Positions 40,669 through 50,640 of a stretch of 64,000 bases of DNA are shown here, one piece after another. The stretch comes from Natronohydrobacter sp. GTDB taxonomy: Bacteria > Pseudomonadota > Alphaproteobacteria > Rhodobacterales > Rhodobacteraceae. How positions within the stretch are numbered: the stretch's first letter is position 1; every line of letters begins with the position of its first letter. The position numbers were made by a program, and so were the translations under genes. The notes beneath the pieces were generated by a model, which did no database searches, was not told where the DNA came from, and saw nothing but the letters and a program-made list of their open reading frames with translations. The stretch is from positions 1 through 64,000 of the forward strand of contig JAFIEM010000007.1 of NCBI GenBank assembly GCA_020832555.1. The letters are read 5' to 3'.

Positions 40669-41517
40669 TCAGGTTTCGGCGTCGGGATGACAGATATCGT
40701 GCACCGATTTCAGGACTGAATCGGGTGCAAAAACACGATCCAGCCAGTCGTCGCGGAAAATCTGCGGCTTTGCCTTGGTGATGGCATGGAGCGCGCCATC
40801 AGAGAATTTGCCATCGGGGAAAATTCCGAAGGCAATCGCCAGTTCTATATTGAGATGGCCTAGCATGAAATCATGCGCCGCCTCTTCGGGCACGCCCCGG
40901 CGTACCGCCTCGTCCGTCGCCTCGCGCAGCGCCAATGCCAGAGTTGCGCCCACCGTTTCCGACAAGGCAGGCTCCAGAATCGCGATCTGCTCGACCGTGC
41001 AGCGATGCGCGCGCATGACCGGTGCATAGATCGTGCGGGCCACCTCCTCGCACAGGGCATAATGATCTTCCGGCCCCTGCATCAGCGCACAGACGATATG
41101 TTGCTTGGCCTTCACTCCACCGAAGAAATCCAACCGCGCATCGCCATCCTCGTCGTTGAAGATGGGCGGATGGCAGGGATGGGTGACAAAATAGGTCACG
41201 TCGTCACGCTCCGGCATCTCTCCGGCGTGGGGAGCGGCGGCGTCAAGCACGATGACCGCAGTGCCTGGGTCCAGCCGCGGCACGATCTCATGAGCAACTG
41301 TACCGATGGCCCGGTCCGGCACAGCAAGCACGACGACCGAAGCGCGCGACAGGGCCTGACCGACCTCTACGCATTCGAGACCGGTCGCATCGCGCAGCCG
41401 AGCGCGGCCCTCTTGCGCCACTTCGACCGGGGCGATATCGAATCGCGACCCCTTGAGATTGCTCGCGAGACGGACACCCATTTTGCCGCCCGCGCCCATG
41501 AGCGCGATCTTGGTCAT
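40669..41517 (-). CDS. apnO: Phosphogluconate dehydrogenase-like oxidoreductase, probable D-apionate oxidoisomerase
   Basis: MTKIALMGAGGKMGVRLASNLKGSRFDIAPVEV...VLAVPDRAIGTVAHEIVPRLDPGTAVIVLDAAAPHAG...YFVTHPCHPPIFNDE. Confidence 0.8.
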   Translation of the reverse strand: MTKIALMGAGGKMGVRLASNLKGSRFDIAPVEVAQEGRARLRDATGLECVEVGQALSRASVVVLAVPDRAIGTVAHEIVPRLDPGTAVIVLDAAAPHAGEMPERDDVTYFVTHPCHPPIFNDEDGDARLDFFGGVKAKQHIVCALMQGPEDHYALCEEVARTIYAPVMRAHRCTVEQIAILEPALSETVGATLALALREATDEAVRRGVPEEAAHDFMLGHLNIELAIAFGIFPDGKFSDGALHAITKAKPQIFRDDWLDRVFAPDSVLKSVHDICHPDAET

Positions 41518-41560
41518 TCTTCTCTCCCTGATGGGGCGCGGTGGCCCTGTGTTCCATGCG

Positions 41561-42607
41561 TCATCGCACTGCACCTCCGGCAATGAAGGCGGGCATGTCG
41601 ATCGTGCTGCGTGTCCTTGCCGATTGTCCGGCGGCAAGTGTCAGCGCCAATGTCCTGAGGTTGTCGGCCCCGGACGGTTTCGGATCAGCCTGTCCGGCCA
41701 GGACCTGCACCACATGGGCCTGAAATGCCGCGACTGAATCCTGGATAATATGCCAAGGCCGCCCGCCCCATGAGGGTACAGCGGGTTCGACCGAGGTTTC
41801 GGTAACTCCTGTGGCATCGTGATGCCGGAGCACATAGCCCGGTCCGAGTTCCAGCGTGCCCATGTCGCCCTCGACCTGTGCGAGCGTCTGGGGAAAGCGA
41901 TCTTCGGCGAATTTGCTGAAAAAGCTGCACTCGACACTCGATACAGCGCCACTGACATGCACAAGCTGGGCCAGAAAGGAATCGTCGCCTTTGACGCGCG
42001 GGTTCAGCCGCTGGGTCGCACAGCTTACGCTCTGGACATCGCCCAGCAAAAATCGCGCCACGTCGAAAAGATGCAGCCCGACATCCATGAGCGCAAGATC
42101 GGGCACTTCGGCAAGATAGGGCTGATTGGCATAGATATCGAAACCATGACGGAACGAAAGACGCAGGAAACGCGGCGTCCCGATCCCGCCCCGGCCGAGG
42201 CGTGTGTGCATCTGCTGAAAGGGCTTCTGCCAGCGGAAATTCTCGTGAATTATCAGGGGTCGCCCGGCGATCTTGGCCGCTGTGACCATCGCCAGACCAT
42301 CGCCGTAGGTTTCCGCAAAGGGCTTCTGGCAGATTGTCGCCGCGCCATGTACCAGACACAGTTCGACCAGTTCCCGATGCGTTTCGACTGTGGTTGCGAT
42401 ATCGGCGAAATCTGGGCGGATCGTGTCCAGCATTTCGGCCGCGTCGGTGAAGCCATGTGCGATTCCGAAATCGCGGCAATAGGTATCCAGCCGGGCGCGG
42501 TCGCGGTCGCATACGGCGACGATCTCCGCGCCTTCGGTCTGCTGCCAGGCATGCATGTGGTTGCGCGCGAAAAACCCGCAACCGATGAGAACACCGCGAT
42601 AGGTCAT
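41561..42607 (-). CDS. apsD: Gfo/Idh/MocA-family oxidoreductase, probable D-apiose dehydrogenase
   Basis: YRGVLIGCGFFARNHMHAWQQTEGAEIVAVCDRDRARLD...QKPFAETYGDGLAMV...HENFRWQKPFQQM; overlaps the ApnL-like gene. Confidence 0.75.
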   Translation of the reverse strand: MTYRGVLIGCGFFARNHMHAWQQTEGAEIVAVCDRDRARLDTYCRDFGIAHGFTDAAEMLDTIRPDFADIATTVETHRELVELCLVHGAATICQKPFAETYGDGLAMVTAAKIAGRPLIIHENFRWQKPFQQMHTRLGRGGIGTPRFLRLSFRHGFDIYANQPYLAEVPDLALMDVGLHLFDVARFLLGDVQSVSCATQRLNPRVKGDDSFLAQLVHVSGAVSSVECSFFSKFAEDRFPQTLAQVEGDMGTLELGPGYVLRHHDATGVTETSVEPAVPSWGGRPWHIIQDSVAAFQAHVVQVLAGQADPKPSGADNLRTLALTLAAGQSARTRSTIDMPAFIAGGAVR

Positions 42608-44370
42608 GGCGCCGATCCTGTCAGCAGAGCGGCAGTCATTGCCGGCAGGATCACATCGCTTCCGCGGCCCGCCGTGTCGATCCAGTCGGGACTTTTCCGG
42701 GATGTGATGCGCAGGGCAGGACCGTCGATCCGGACATCCGTTGCCCCAAGATTCGCAGCAATCCCGGCAACACCACGCCGCCCCTTGCCACGGATCACGA
42801 CCAGACCGGAAGCAGGCGACCCCTCGATATCGACAGGTGTACCAGCAAGCGCCGCAAGTGCGCTGGTGGCGTGCCACAGGGGCCAGAACCGCTGCTGATC
42901 GGCCATACCCAGCGGACCAGAGGTCATAGCGGGCGCGAAAGATGCAACGCCTCCGCGCGCACAAGCGGCGGCGATGCCAAAAGCGAAAGCGGCTGCGAAT
43001 TCGTCGGACTGCCGCGGGTCAAACATGGCCATCGGCAACCGCGCGCCGTTCGGATTCGGCACGACACCCGAGCCATAGGGATTGGAGCGCATGGCGATAG
43101 ACATAAGACCCAGCCTGAGCGCACGCCCGCCCCCGAGCACCTGCGCGCTAGCAATCACATCGGGCAGGGCTTCGAGCGACTCCACAACCGAAAGATCATC
43201 TGCAGCATGGACGATAGCCGTCGTCCCAAAGCTCGCGAAGTCAATTAGTGCTGGATCGGGCGGGCAGCGGTTGAACTCGGTGAAATTGGTCAGCATTCCT
43301 CCGCCCATCTGCGCCTCCGGGAATGCGCTGCGCAGCAGCGGAATCAGATCCATCGGGGTTGGCCCTTCTGGCCAAGACCCTTGTGGCTGATGGCTGTTCA
43401 GATAGGGTTGTGGCAGCGCGATCACGCGATGCGCAGCGATGCCGGCGCGCGCAAGGTTCACTTGCGCTTGCCGGATCGCGGCTTCTGGGTCGTCGCCTTC
43501 CAGCACAAGCTCAACTGTCATCGGCAGATCGGGCAGATCGGCAGGCACGGTCATGTCGCCATGCAGGCGCAGTTGCAATTCCTGCGGCGCGATTGTGCTG
43601 AGATGCGGATGCGGTGCGCCTGTCAGCTCGACCTCATGAGCAAGGCAGATCTCGGGCATGACCGCACTCTGGGATCGCGCCGCCGACGCAGGAATGCGCC
43701 CAGATTGCGTGACCCCTGCAAGCGTCGCAGTGATCCGCTGGCGAACCTGCGCTCCCTCAGCAAGCGTGTAGGGCCGAGGTAGTGAAAGCGGCCTGCAATA
43801 GGTCTTGAACGAAGCATCGGTCCAGTTCCGCTGGTCTTCCATTTCGAAGATTTCGCCCTCGAATACAAGCGAGACGCGCACATCTCCGACATTGTGAGAC
43901 AATGCCGAGATGTTCATGACCGGTTGCGCAGCCGAAATCTGTTTCGGAAAGCGAGTCTGATAGGTGACGCCATCCGGGCTGACAACGTCAAGCGGCGCAC
44001 CGACCACGCCATCCAGAGGATGCAGCACGACAAACCCGGCCCGGTTGACAACGCATTCGCGCAGCGCAGTCAGAACCAGATCGGCGACCAGTTGCGTCGT
44101 ATGCCCGGAAGCCACGACCGAGACGGTCAGACATCCTTCAATACTGCCATTCTTCGTGCGGAAGTCGTGCTGGAATCCTGCTTTCGGTTTCATCTCCATC
44201 CGCAGGGTTTCAGTCGGCAATGTCCCCCAGTCGGCATCGCGGATCGGAGTGTCGATCAGCCGGATCACCTCGCGCCCACCGAAGCTGATCCGGCGCAGAC
44301 TGCCGCTTTCGACAACGGCTGTCAGGCCGTGAGCCTCAAGAAATGCGGGGCTGTCTTTCGCGGCGGTCAC
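42604..44370 (-). CDS. apnL: Probable D-apionate lactonase
   Basis: 588-aa protein with ApnL-like GGREVIRLIDTPIRDADWGTLP...FTEFNRCPPDPALIDFASFGTTAIVHAADDLSVVESLEALPDVIASAQ, in context with apsD/apnO/oiaK/oiaX candidates; GTG start. Confidence 0.72.
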   Translation of the reverse strand: MTAAKDSPAFLEAHGLTAVVESGSLRRISFGGREVIRLIDTPIRDADWGTLPTETLRMEMKPKAGFQHDFRTKNGSIEGCLTVSVVASGHTTQLVADLVLTALRECVVNRAGFVVLHPLDGVVGAPLDVVSPDGVTYQTRFPKQISAAQPVMNISALSHNVGDVRVSLVFEGEIFEMEDQRNWTDASFKTYCRPLSLPRPYTLAEGAQVRQRITATLAGVTQSGRIPASAARSQSAVMPEICLAHEVELTGAPHPHLSTIAPQELQLRLHGDMTVPADLPDLPMTVELVLEGDDPEAAIRQAQVNLARAGIAAHRVIALPQPYLNSHQPQGSWPEGPTPMDLIPLLRSAFPEAQMGGGMLTNFTEFNRCPPDPALIDFASFGTTAIVHAADDLSVVESLEALPDVIASAQVLGGGRALRLGLMSIAMRSNPYGSGVVPNPNGARLPMAMFDPRQSDEFAAAFAFGIAAACARGGVASFAPAMTSGPLGMADQQRFWPLWHATSALAALAGTPVDIEGSPASGLVVIRGKGRRGVAGIAANLGATDVRIDGPALRITSRKSPDWIDTAGRGSDVILPAMTAALLTGSAP

Positions 44371-44386
44371 GGGATGATTCCTCTAT

Positions 44387-44405
44387 TGGTATACTCATGA
44401 TACCA
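44387..44405. promoter_or_regulatory. Candidate operator upstream of the apionate-lactonase gene
   Basis: TGGTAT-ACTCATG-ATACCA, perfect 6-bp arms with 7-bp spacer. Confidence 0.55.
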
Positions 44406-44440
44406 CTTCCATGTATTGGATCAAGCAAGAATCCCGCGCG

Positions 44441-45421
44441 CTAGGGGTCTTGCGCAGGCGGCTTTCGTTCTTTCCGCAGCCCGCCATGCGCCGCCAGGGC
44501 GAGGACAAGAATGACCACTGCCCCCTGAACCAGGTCTTGCGTACCCCGTGGAAGGCTCAGGATCTGCATTATGGTGACCAAAAGGATCAGAAGGATAGCC
44601 GCGAACCAGGTGCCGAGCGCTGTTCCATACCCGCCAGCAATCAGCGTCCCGCCCAGAACAACCGCAGCAACCGATTGCAGTAGATAGGGCTGTCCGATTT
44701 CAAGGAAGGCACCGCCCACATAGGCACCGAGTATCATGCCTGTCAGCGCAGCAAGCACGCTGCTGCCCACGAAGGCCAAGGCCAGAACCCGATTGACCGG
44801 AACCCCGGCATAACGCGCGGCCGAGCGGTTCTGTCCGATAGCCGACAACCGGCGCCCGAAAACGGTCTGTCCCAACAAGAACGCCATCGCCACCACGACC
44901 GCGAGGGTCACGAGCGCAAAAACCGGGATATCGCCAATCCTGCCCGAGGCCAGCCAACGCAACCCCGGTGCGACACCACGCGGGCCGAAACTGGTCGCAT
45001 TCGTCAGCAGCGCCGCAGAGGCTAGGATATAGCCTGTGGCAAGCGTCGCAATGATTGCCGGAATCCGAAGCCAGATCACAAGGGCTGCATTGATCAGACC
45101 AACACCGGTGCCCAGACCAAGTGCGGCAAGCACGCCAAGCCAGATTAACCCGTCCTGCCCCTTGATCACCATCAGCGACAGAAAGGCACTTTGCGTCAGC
45201 ACTCCGGGGATGGACAGATCAATATTGCCGCGTCCTGTAGTGACCACCAGCATCTGCCCCAACGACACGCAGGTCAGGAATGAGGCGGAAAGCACGATCC
45301 CCGAGAGGCTCGCAAGGCTCCAGCGCCCGGAGATTACGGCAAGGATAACCCAAAGCAGCACAACAGCCGAGGCCGCCCAGACCCAGCGATGTGCTTGCAC
45401 GAATTTCCGCAATCTTATCAT
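44441..45421 (-). CDS. Sugar ABC transporter permease (RbsC family)
   Basis: LGQMLVVTTGRGNIDLSIPGVLTQSAFLSLMVI...AAVVLGGTLIAGGYGTALGTWFAAILLILLVTIMQIL. Confidence 0.88.
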   Translation of the reverse strand: MIRLRKFVQAHRWVWAASAVVLLWVILAVISGRWSLASLSGIVLSASFLTCVSLGQMLVVTTGRGNIDLSIPGVLTQSAFLSLMVIKGQDGLIWLGVLAALGLGTGVGLINAALVIWLRIPAIIATLATGYILASAALLTNATSFGPRGVAPGLRWLASGRIGDIPVFALVTLAVVVAMAFLLGQTVFGRRLSAIGQNRSAARYAGVPVNRVLALAFVGSSVLAALTGMILGAYVGGAFLEIGQPYLLQSVAAVVLGGTLIAGGYGTALGTWFAAILLILLVTIMQILSLPRGTQDLVQGAVVILVLALAAHGGLRKERKPPAQDP

Positions 45422-47841
45422 CGGTCAGCCTCTGGCGGGGTAGAGAAGGCGCGTATCCCGAGGATGGCCAGCAGCAAAAGCCCCTGTGTTGCGGGGTTCA
45501 GGTTCGACGGAATGCTGAGCATACCGAGAAGGGAGCCGATCAGTGTCAGCGTCACTGCACCCACGACCGCACCCGCGGGCGAGATTACCCCGCCCATGAG
45601 GGCTGCACCGCCCATGACAACCGCCGCGACTGAAATCAGTGTGTAGGAAGTGCCTGAATTGATATCGGACGCCGAGTTCATCGCGGTCAGCACCAGCCCC
45701 GCCACAATAAGGAACCCGCCCGCAATAAGGTAGCGCGCCACAGCACAGCGGATCGGCGACCAACCGCTCTGGCGCATTGATTGCGGGTTGTTTCCGAACC
45801 CGCGCAGCGCCACACCCAGCGGTGTGCGGTTGATCACGATGGCGGCAAGCCCCGCGAGACAGATCAGGATTACGGCAGTCGGTACACCCGGAATGCGCCA
45901 GCGCACAAGCGTTTGTGTCCATCCAGCAGCCGAACCGCCGGGCGTGGGCTGGATCGACAAACCGATGCCCAGCCAGATGAAGGATGCGCCAAGTGTGACC
46001 ACGATGGCCGGGATCTGGCGCCACTGGATCAGCGCGCCGAGTGCCGCGTATGACGCAAGTGCCAGCGCGATCACACCCAGACCAAGCAGTGTGCTGCCGG
46101 GAAGGACTGTTGCCGCAAGCACCGATATCAGGGCCGCGAACGCACCCGCGCCCAGATCGATTTCCGACCCACCGATAATGAACATCTGCGCAAGCGCGAT
46201 CAGGACCAGTGCGACAGCCGGGCGCAAAAGCAATTCCAGCCCGAAGGGGCTTGCGGTAATCGGATTGGCGTTGAACATAAGCGCCAGCACAATCAAAAGC
46301 GCAGCATAAGGCAGCGCTGCGGTTGCGAACCCCAGCACCGTCCGGGCGACGTGTCGCCCAGCCATGCCGTCTTGCGCGGGAGGTGCAGGTGCTTCAAACG
46401 TGGCTTCCAGCAAGGCAGCGGCAGACATTGTCGCGCTGTCCAGATCCGCCGTGATGCGGCCATGCGCAAAGACGAGTGTGCGATGCGCATGGGAAAGTTC
46501 CGCATCTTCGGTTGTCAGCCAGACCACCAGTTTCCCGCTGGCCGATAACTTGTCGAGCAAGGCATAGAAATCCTGTTTCGTCGCAATATCGACACCCCTG
46601 GTCGGATCATCGAGCAGGATGATCGGCGCCGCACCAACCAGCGCACGGGCGACAAGCGCCTTTTGCTGGTTGCCCCCACTCAGGTCGACGATCAGATCCT
46701 TGAGCCGCGCCGCATCCAGGCGCAAGGCCGCGGCAGGAGCCAGCGACGCTGCTGCATCTTCTGCCCGCTGCGTGCGGGCCAGCGCCGGCCTGTCCTTCCA
46801 GCGGCCTATCGCGATATTGGACAGGACATCCCATTGCGGGAAAATCCCGTCCTTTTTGCGATCCCCTGACACATAGGCAACGGCATGTTCGCGGCTGACA
46901 CCTGTTGATGCGCTGAAGAGGGCTTGCAGGAACGCATGCTGACCGCTGCCTTCGAGTCCGCCTAGCGCCACGATCTCGCCACCGTGCAAGGTCAGTTCGC
47001 TTTCCGACCAGGGCGCAGTGACGCGCGCCAAGACCGGCCCGCGCTGTCGCGCCGTCGCGCGCATGTCAGGTGCAGTATCCCGCCCACCCATCATCTCGAT
47101 CAGATGCGCAACCGAGGTTTGCGCAGCCTCTCCGCGCCACACAAGCCGCCCGTTGCGCAGAAGCGCAACCTCGTGCGCAATGTCGATGATTTCCCGCAAT
47201 TTGTGACTGATGAAGATGACCGCCAGACCTTCGGCAGACCGGGCATGCAGATAGCTGATAAGCTGCGCGGCGCGGCGCGCAGGCAGCGAAGATGTGGGTT
47301 CATCCAGGATGACAAGGCGGACATCAGGCGTTGCCATGGCGCGCGCGATCTCGACCATCTGTTGCTCGCCGATCGAGAGGGTGGCAACGATCCGGTCCGG
47401 GGAAATGGCATGATCGGGAAAGACGACATCCAGCGCCGCCCGCGCCCGCTGGCGATAGATGCGTCTCCAGCCTGGCCAGACCCGCATCGCACGGGGTGCC
47501 TCGATGAAGAAATTCTCGGCGACCGACAGATTGGTACACAGGGACAATTCCTGATACACCATCCGGATGCCATGCGCCTGCGCAGAGGCTGCATCATGCG
47601 CACCACGCACAGCGGCACCATCGAGGCTGATCGTCCCGTCGGATGCAGGCAGGGCCCCACACAGGATTTTCATCAGTGTCGACTTGCCGGCGCCATTGCC
47701 ACCGACCAGACCGAGCACCTGCCCCTTGCGTATGTCGAGGTCGATGGCATCATTGGCAAGCGTGGCACCAAATCGCCTTGTAATGCCACGCATGGCAACC
47801 AATGGGTCACGTCCGGGTTGCGACGCCGAGGTGGTCTTCAT
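45418..47841 (-). CDS. Fused sugar ABC transporter: dual-NBD ATPase plus RbsC-type permease in one ORF
   Basis: VGGNGAGKSTLMKILCGALP, LSGGNQQKALVARALVGAAPIILLDDPTRGVDIATKQDFYALLDKL then TM permease QMFIIGGSEIDLGAGAFAALISVLAATVLPG...AAVVMGGAALMGGVISPAGAVVGAVTLTLIGSLLGML. Confidence 0.9.
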   Translation of the reverse strand: MKTTSASQPGRDPLVAMRGITRRFGATLANDAIDLDIRKGQVLGLVGGNGAGKSTLMKILCGALPASDGTISLDGAAVRGAHDAASAQAHGIRMVYQELSLCTNLSVAENFFIEAPRAMRVWPGWRRIYRQRARAALDVVFPDHAISPDRIVATLSIGEQQMVEIARAMATPDVRLVILDEPTSSLPARRAAQLISYLHARSAEGLAVIFISHKLREIIDIAHEVALLRNGRLVWRGEAAQTSVAHLIEMMGGRDTAPDMRATARQRGPVLARVTAPWSESELTLHGGEIVALGGLEGSGQHAFLQALFSASTGVSREHAVAYVSGDRKKDGIFPQWDVLSNIAIGRWKDRPALARTQRAEDAAASLAPAAALRLDAARLKDLIVDLSGGNQQKALVARALVGAAPIILLDDPTRGVDIATKQDFYALLDKLSASGKLVVWLTTEDAELSHAHRTLVFAHGRITADLDSATMSAAALLEATFEAPAPPAQDGMAGRHVARTVLGFATAALPYAALLIVLALMFNANPITASPFGLELLLRPAVALVLIALAQMFIIGGSEIDLGAGAFAALISVLAATVLPGSTLLGLGVIALALASYAALGALIQWRQIPAIVVTLGASFIWLGIGLSIQPTPGGSAAGWTQTLVRWRIPGVPTAVILICLAGLAAIVINRTPLGVALRGFGNNPQSMRQSGWSPIRCAVARYLIAGGFLIVAGLVLTAMNSASDINSGTSYTLISVAAVVMGGAALMGGVISPAGAVVGAVTLTLIGSLLGMLSIPSNLNPATQGLLLLAILGIRAFSTPPEADR

Positions 47842-47888
47842 CCGCGAATGCCTGTTCCACTTTGCCGGTCGTTCCGGCACATCAGAAC

Positions 47889-47913
47889 GGTGCGGCGCAA
47901 ATTGCGCCGCACC
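47889..47913. promoter_or_regulatory. Intergenic stem-loop between SBP gene and ATPase-permease fusion gene
   Basis: GGTGCGGCGCAA-A-TTGCGCCGCACC, 12-bp complementary arms around one base, no clear T tract on the minus strand. Confidence 0.75.
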
Positions 47914-47931
47914 GCGATCTGGCAAGTCCTG

Positions 47932-48945
47932 TCAGTTTGACAACAGGTTCTGCTGTACCCATTCAAGAGAGTAGCTCGGGCTGATGATCATTCCCGAAGG
48001 CAGATCGGCATAGGCCGGTAGGTTATCCGCATCGACTGTGGCCACAGGCATGATCATCTCGCGCGGGGCCTCGGCGCCTTGCAGCATGGATACTGCAAGC
48101 CACATGGCCGCGCCGCCGATACCCGGTGTCGTATTCATCGAGACAGTCTGATACCCGTTGCGCGCATTTTCCTCGGCCCACCACTTGACGAAATCGGTCC
48201 CGCCACCGCCTTCGATCACGGGCATCCGGTCGGTATAGGAACCGCCGAACTGCGAAAATGCCTGTGCGATGCCAATATCGTCACTTCCGCCCTGCGCCAG
48301 AACCACATCGACATGTGGCAGACTGGGCAGCACATTTGCAATCGCACTCTGCGCAACTGCGGCCGTGGCCTGACCATATACCTCTGCCACGACGGTCACG
48401 CCCGGAAACTCCTCCAGAACCGACATCTGCGCCTGATACATCGCTGCATCAGGTGCGGACCCGGCCACCCCGCGCACCACGATGGCATTCCCTTCGCCGC
48501 CGATCAGTTCCAGCACCGCGCGCGCCTGCGCCTGCTTGTAGCCGTCGAAGTCGAAATTGAGCTGATAATTGCAGGGCGCTGAGGCCACCGAGTCGAAGCT
48601 GATGACGATGATCCCGACTGCGCAGGCTTCCTCGATCACGCCGTTCAAGGCGGTTTCAGACGCAGCATTGATCGTGATCACATCGACGCCGCGCAGGATA
48701 AGCTCTGCCATGTGGGCTTGTTGCTGAACCACTGTTCCATCGCCGTTCATGACAATGAAATTGCCGATCAGCCCCTGTTCTTTGGCTTCATTTCCCGCGT
48801 CCGTAAATGCCTGAACCATCTGTTGGCGCCATGTATTGCCAAAGAACGAGTTCGAAAGCGCCACCACCGGCCCGTCTTGCGCAAAGCTCTGCACTGGTGC
48901 GCTCAGTGCCAGCGCCGCTACACTCCCCCAAACAAATCTATTCAT
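47932..48945 (-). CDS. Sugar ABC transporter substrate-binding protein
   Basis: Signal peptide then VVALSNSFFGNTWRQQMVQAFTDAGNEAKEQGLIGNFIVMNGDGTVVQQQAHMAELILRGVDVITINAASETAL. Confidence 0.9.
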   Translation of the reverse strand: MNRFVWGSVAALALSAPVQSFAQDGPVVALSNSFFGNTWRQQMVQAFTDAGNEAKEQGLIGNFIVMNGDGTVVQQQAHMAELILRGVDVITINAASETALNGVIEEACAVGIIVISFDSVASAPCNYQLNFDFDGYKQAQARAVLELIGGEGNAIVVRGVAGSAPDAAMYQAQMSVLEEFPGVTVVAEVYGQATAAVAQSAIANVLPSLPHVDVVLAQGGSDDIGIAQAFSQFGGSYTDRMPVIEGGGGTDFVKWWAEENARNGYQTVSMNTTPGIGGAAMWLAVSMLQGAEAPREMIMPVATVDADNLPAYADLPSGMIISPSYSLEWVQQNLLSN

Positions 48946-48979
48946 ACGATCCTCCTCCCCAGGCGTTGAATACATCACG

Positions 48980-48998
48980 TCATATGCTTATCATACCA
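48980..48998. promoter_or_regulatory. Candidate operator upstream of the SBP gene
   Basis: TCATAT-GCTTATC-ATACCA; one half matches the sites at 44387/32417, the other has two mismatches. Confidence 0.35.
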
Positions 48999-49485
48999 GT
49001 TTGATTCTGGAAGGGCTTTTTTAGCGGTTGTTGCGCAACCGGCGGCTGGGCGCGAATGGTTCAATCTGTTGGCCTGCATCAGCATGTTTGCAAAGTCCTG
49101 CGGCAAGATTATCGAGGGGTTCGGCCAGACTGAAACCGGCCGGTTCAACCTGCCTCCTGCATATCAAGGTCGTTCTGTATTTTTGACCAGAATGCAGCCC
49201 GGTTAAAGTGGATCAGCGCGTCGCATCAAGCCACAATACCTTTTGGGTTCAGTCCGGTTGGGCGACCAGTGCTTCTTCGAACTCGCGCCTATCCCTTCTG
49301 AGTTATCCCGCTTCAGGATCGTGGCACCACACAGATTGATACAGAGCCGGAAGATGGCTGACCAGGAACTATGCCAAGCGGTCCCACGCGCCACACGCAA
49401 TCCACACCTTGATCAAGGTCAGGCCAAGGATGAAATTTTCGTTCAAAGTGCTGAACGATACAATTCCGGGGCGGGTTGTATCCGG

Positions 49486-49513
49486 CAAACTGACACCGAA
49501 CGGCGTCAGTTTG
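49486..49513. terminator. Inverted repeat at the 3' end of the DUF2333 gene
   Basis: CAAACTGACACCGAACGGCGTCAGTTTG; 9-bp arms overlapping the stop codon. Confidence 0.5.
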
Positions 49514-50501
49514 CGCGGACCACACGGGTAATCTCATCAAGCTGCAGGATTGCGCGCTTGAGGTAGAAACCTTGTAGATGCAGATGATTGGCGAGAAAAC
49601 TGTTCGCGCCTGAACTGTTGAGCACAACCAACGGCTTCTGTTGCGATGCTTCGCGCAGACTTTCAAGGGCCTGTGCCCAAACGCGGGTCAAGCCTTGCGC
49701 GCGGATTGTATCCTCGAAATCCCGTCCCAATTCGCGCAGGAGAAGATACGAGGCATAGGCCATCCCTTTGTTGAAGTAGAAGATGTCGTCTGAAACGAAG
49801 TCTATGATAAACCCGTCACGGCTGACATGATCATCAACAATCGCTGCGCGGGAGCCCAGCTCTCCCGCCATGCGCTCAACCGCCAGGGCAAGTGCATCTG
49901 CTCGGGTCTCAAATACCGCAAGCCCAGCGGCAACGCGCATGTTATAGGCCCGCAGAGCGCGCGCGGCGGCGGCATATTGTGTATCCGCTGGCTGGATCGG
50001 CAAGAGTGACTGATCAAAGTCAAACAGCCAGACATCTGTTGGAAACTGTAGCAGACCGGTTGCACGTTCAAGGTCGTTGTCGATAGCCGAGGATCCGCGC
50101 AAGCGCCCGATCTGGGTTTCCATCTCCATCGTGAAGCGACTGATCGCGCGCATCATGCCGCGTTGAAAATTGGGCATGTTGTCATGAAAAGCTGTCGGAA
50201 AGAAGATCGGATCATTTGCGGTCCAGCGGTTTTCAACCGTTTCGCGCAGGATCAAAGCCTCGGCCATGTTCACAGCATGGCTGCCGCCGTCGACAGGGTT
50301 CGGCGGGGAAAGATCCAGGTTCGCATCAATCCGGTGCATCATGCTTCCGATGACACCGAAATAGAGCACAAAAACCGCCACAAGATAGAGCAGTCCGCGT
50401 TTGGCGATGATCCGCGGCTTGGTGCCAAAGATCAGGCCCGGCAAGGTCGTTTTCGGCCGCGTCGCCGGCACTTGCGGCCGGATGATCAGATCATTCGCCA
50501 T
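49506..50501 (-). CDS. DUF2333 family protein with an N-terminal TM segment
   Basis: RGLLYLVAVFVLYFGVIGSMMHRIDANLDLSPPNPVDGGSHAVNMAEALILRETVENRWTANDPIFFPTAFHDNMPNFQRGMM. Confidence 0.82.
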   Translation of the reverse strand: MANDLIIRPQVPATRPKTTLPGLIFGTKPRIIAKRGLLYLVAVFVLYFGVIGSMMHRIDANLDLSPPNPVDGGSHAVNMAEALILRETVENRWTANDPIFFPTAFHDNMPNFQRGMMRAISRFTMEMETQIGRLRGSSAIDNDLERATGLLQFPTDVWLFDFDQSLLPIQPADTQYAAAARALRAYNMRVAAGLAVFETRADALALAVERMAGELGSRAAIVDDHVSRDGFIIDFVSDDIFYFNKGMAYASYLLLRELGRDFEDTIRAQGLTRVWAQALESLREASQQKPLVVLNSSGANSFLANHLHLQGFYLKRAILQLDEITRVVRAN

Positions 50502-50640
50502 CTCACACTCCTGTATCTGATCGACAAACGCTCAGGGACAGGATTTCATCCCGAAAAAGCTGAAAAGTTTTTCGTCTTTTTTTGGATTAAACCGGCATGT
50601 CCTGCGTATTCGTTGCAAAACGTAAAGCAAAGGTGGTGCT

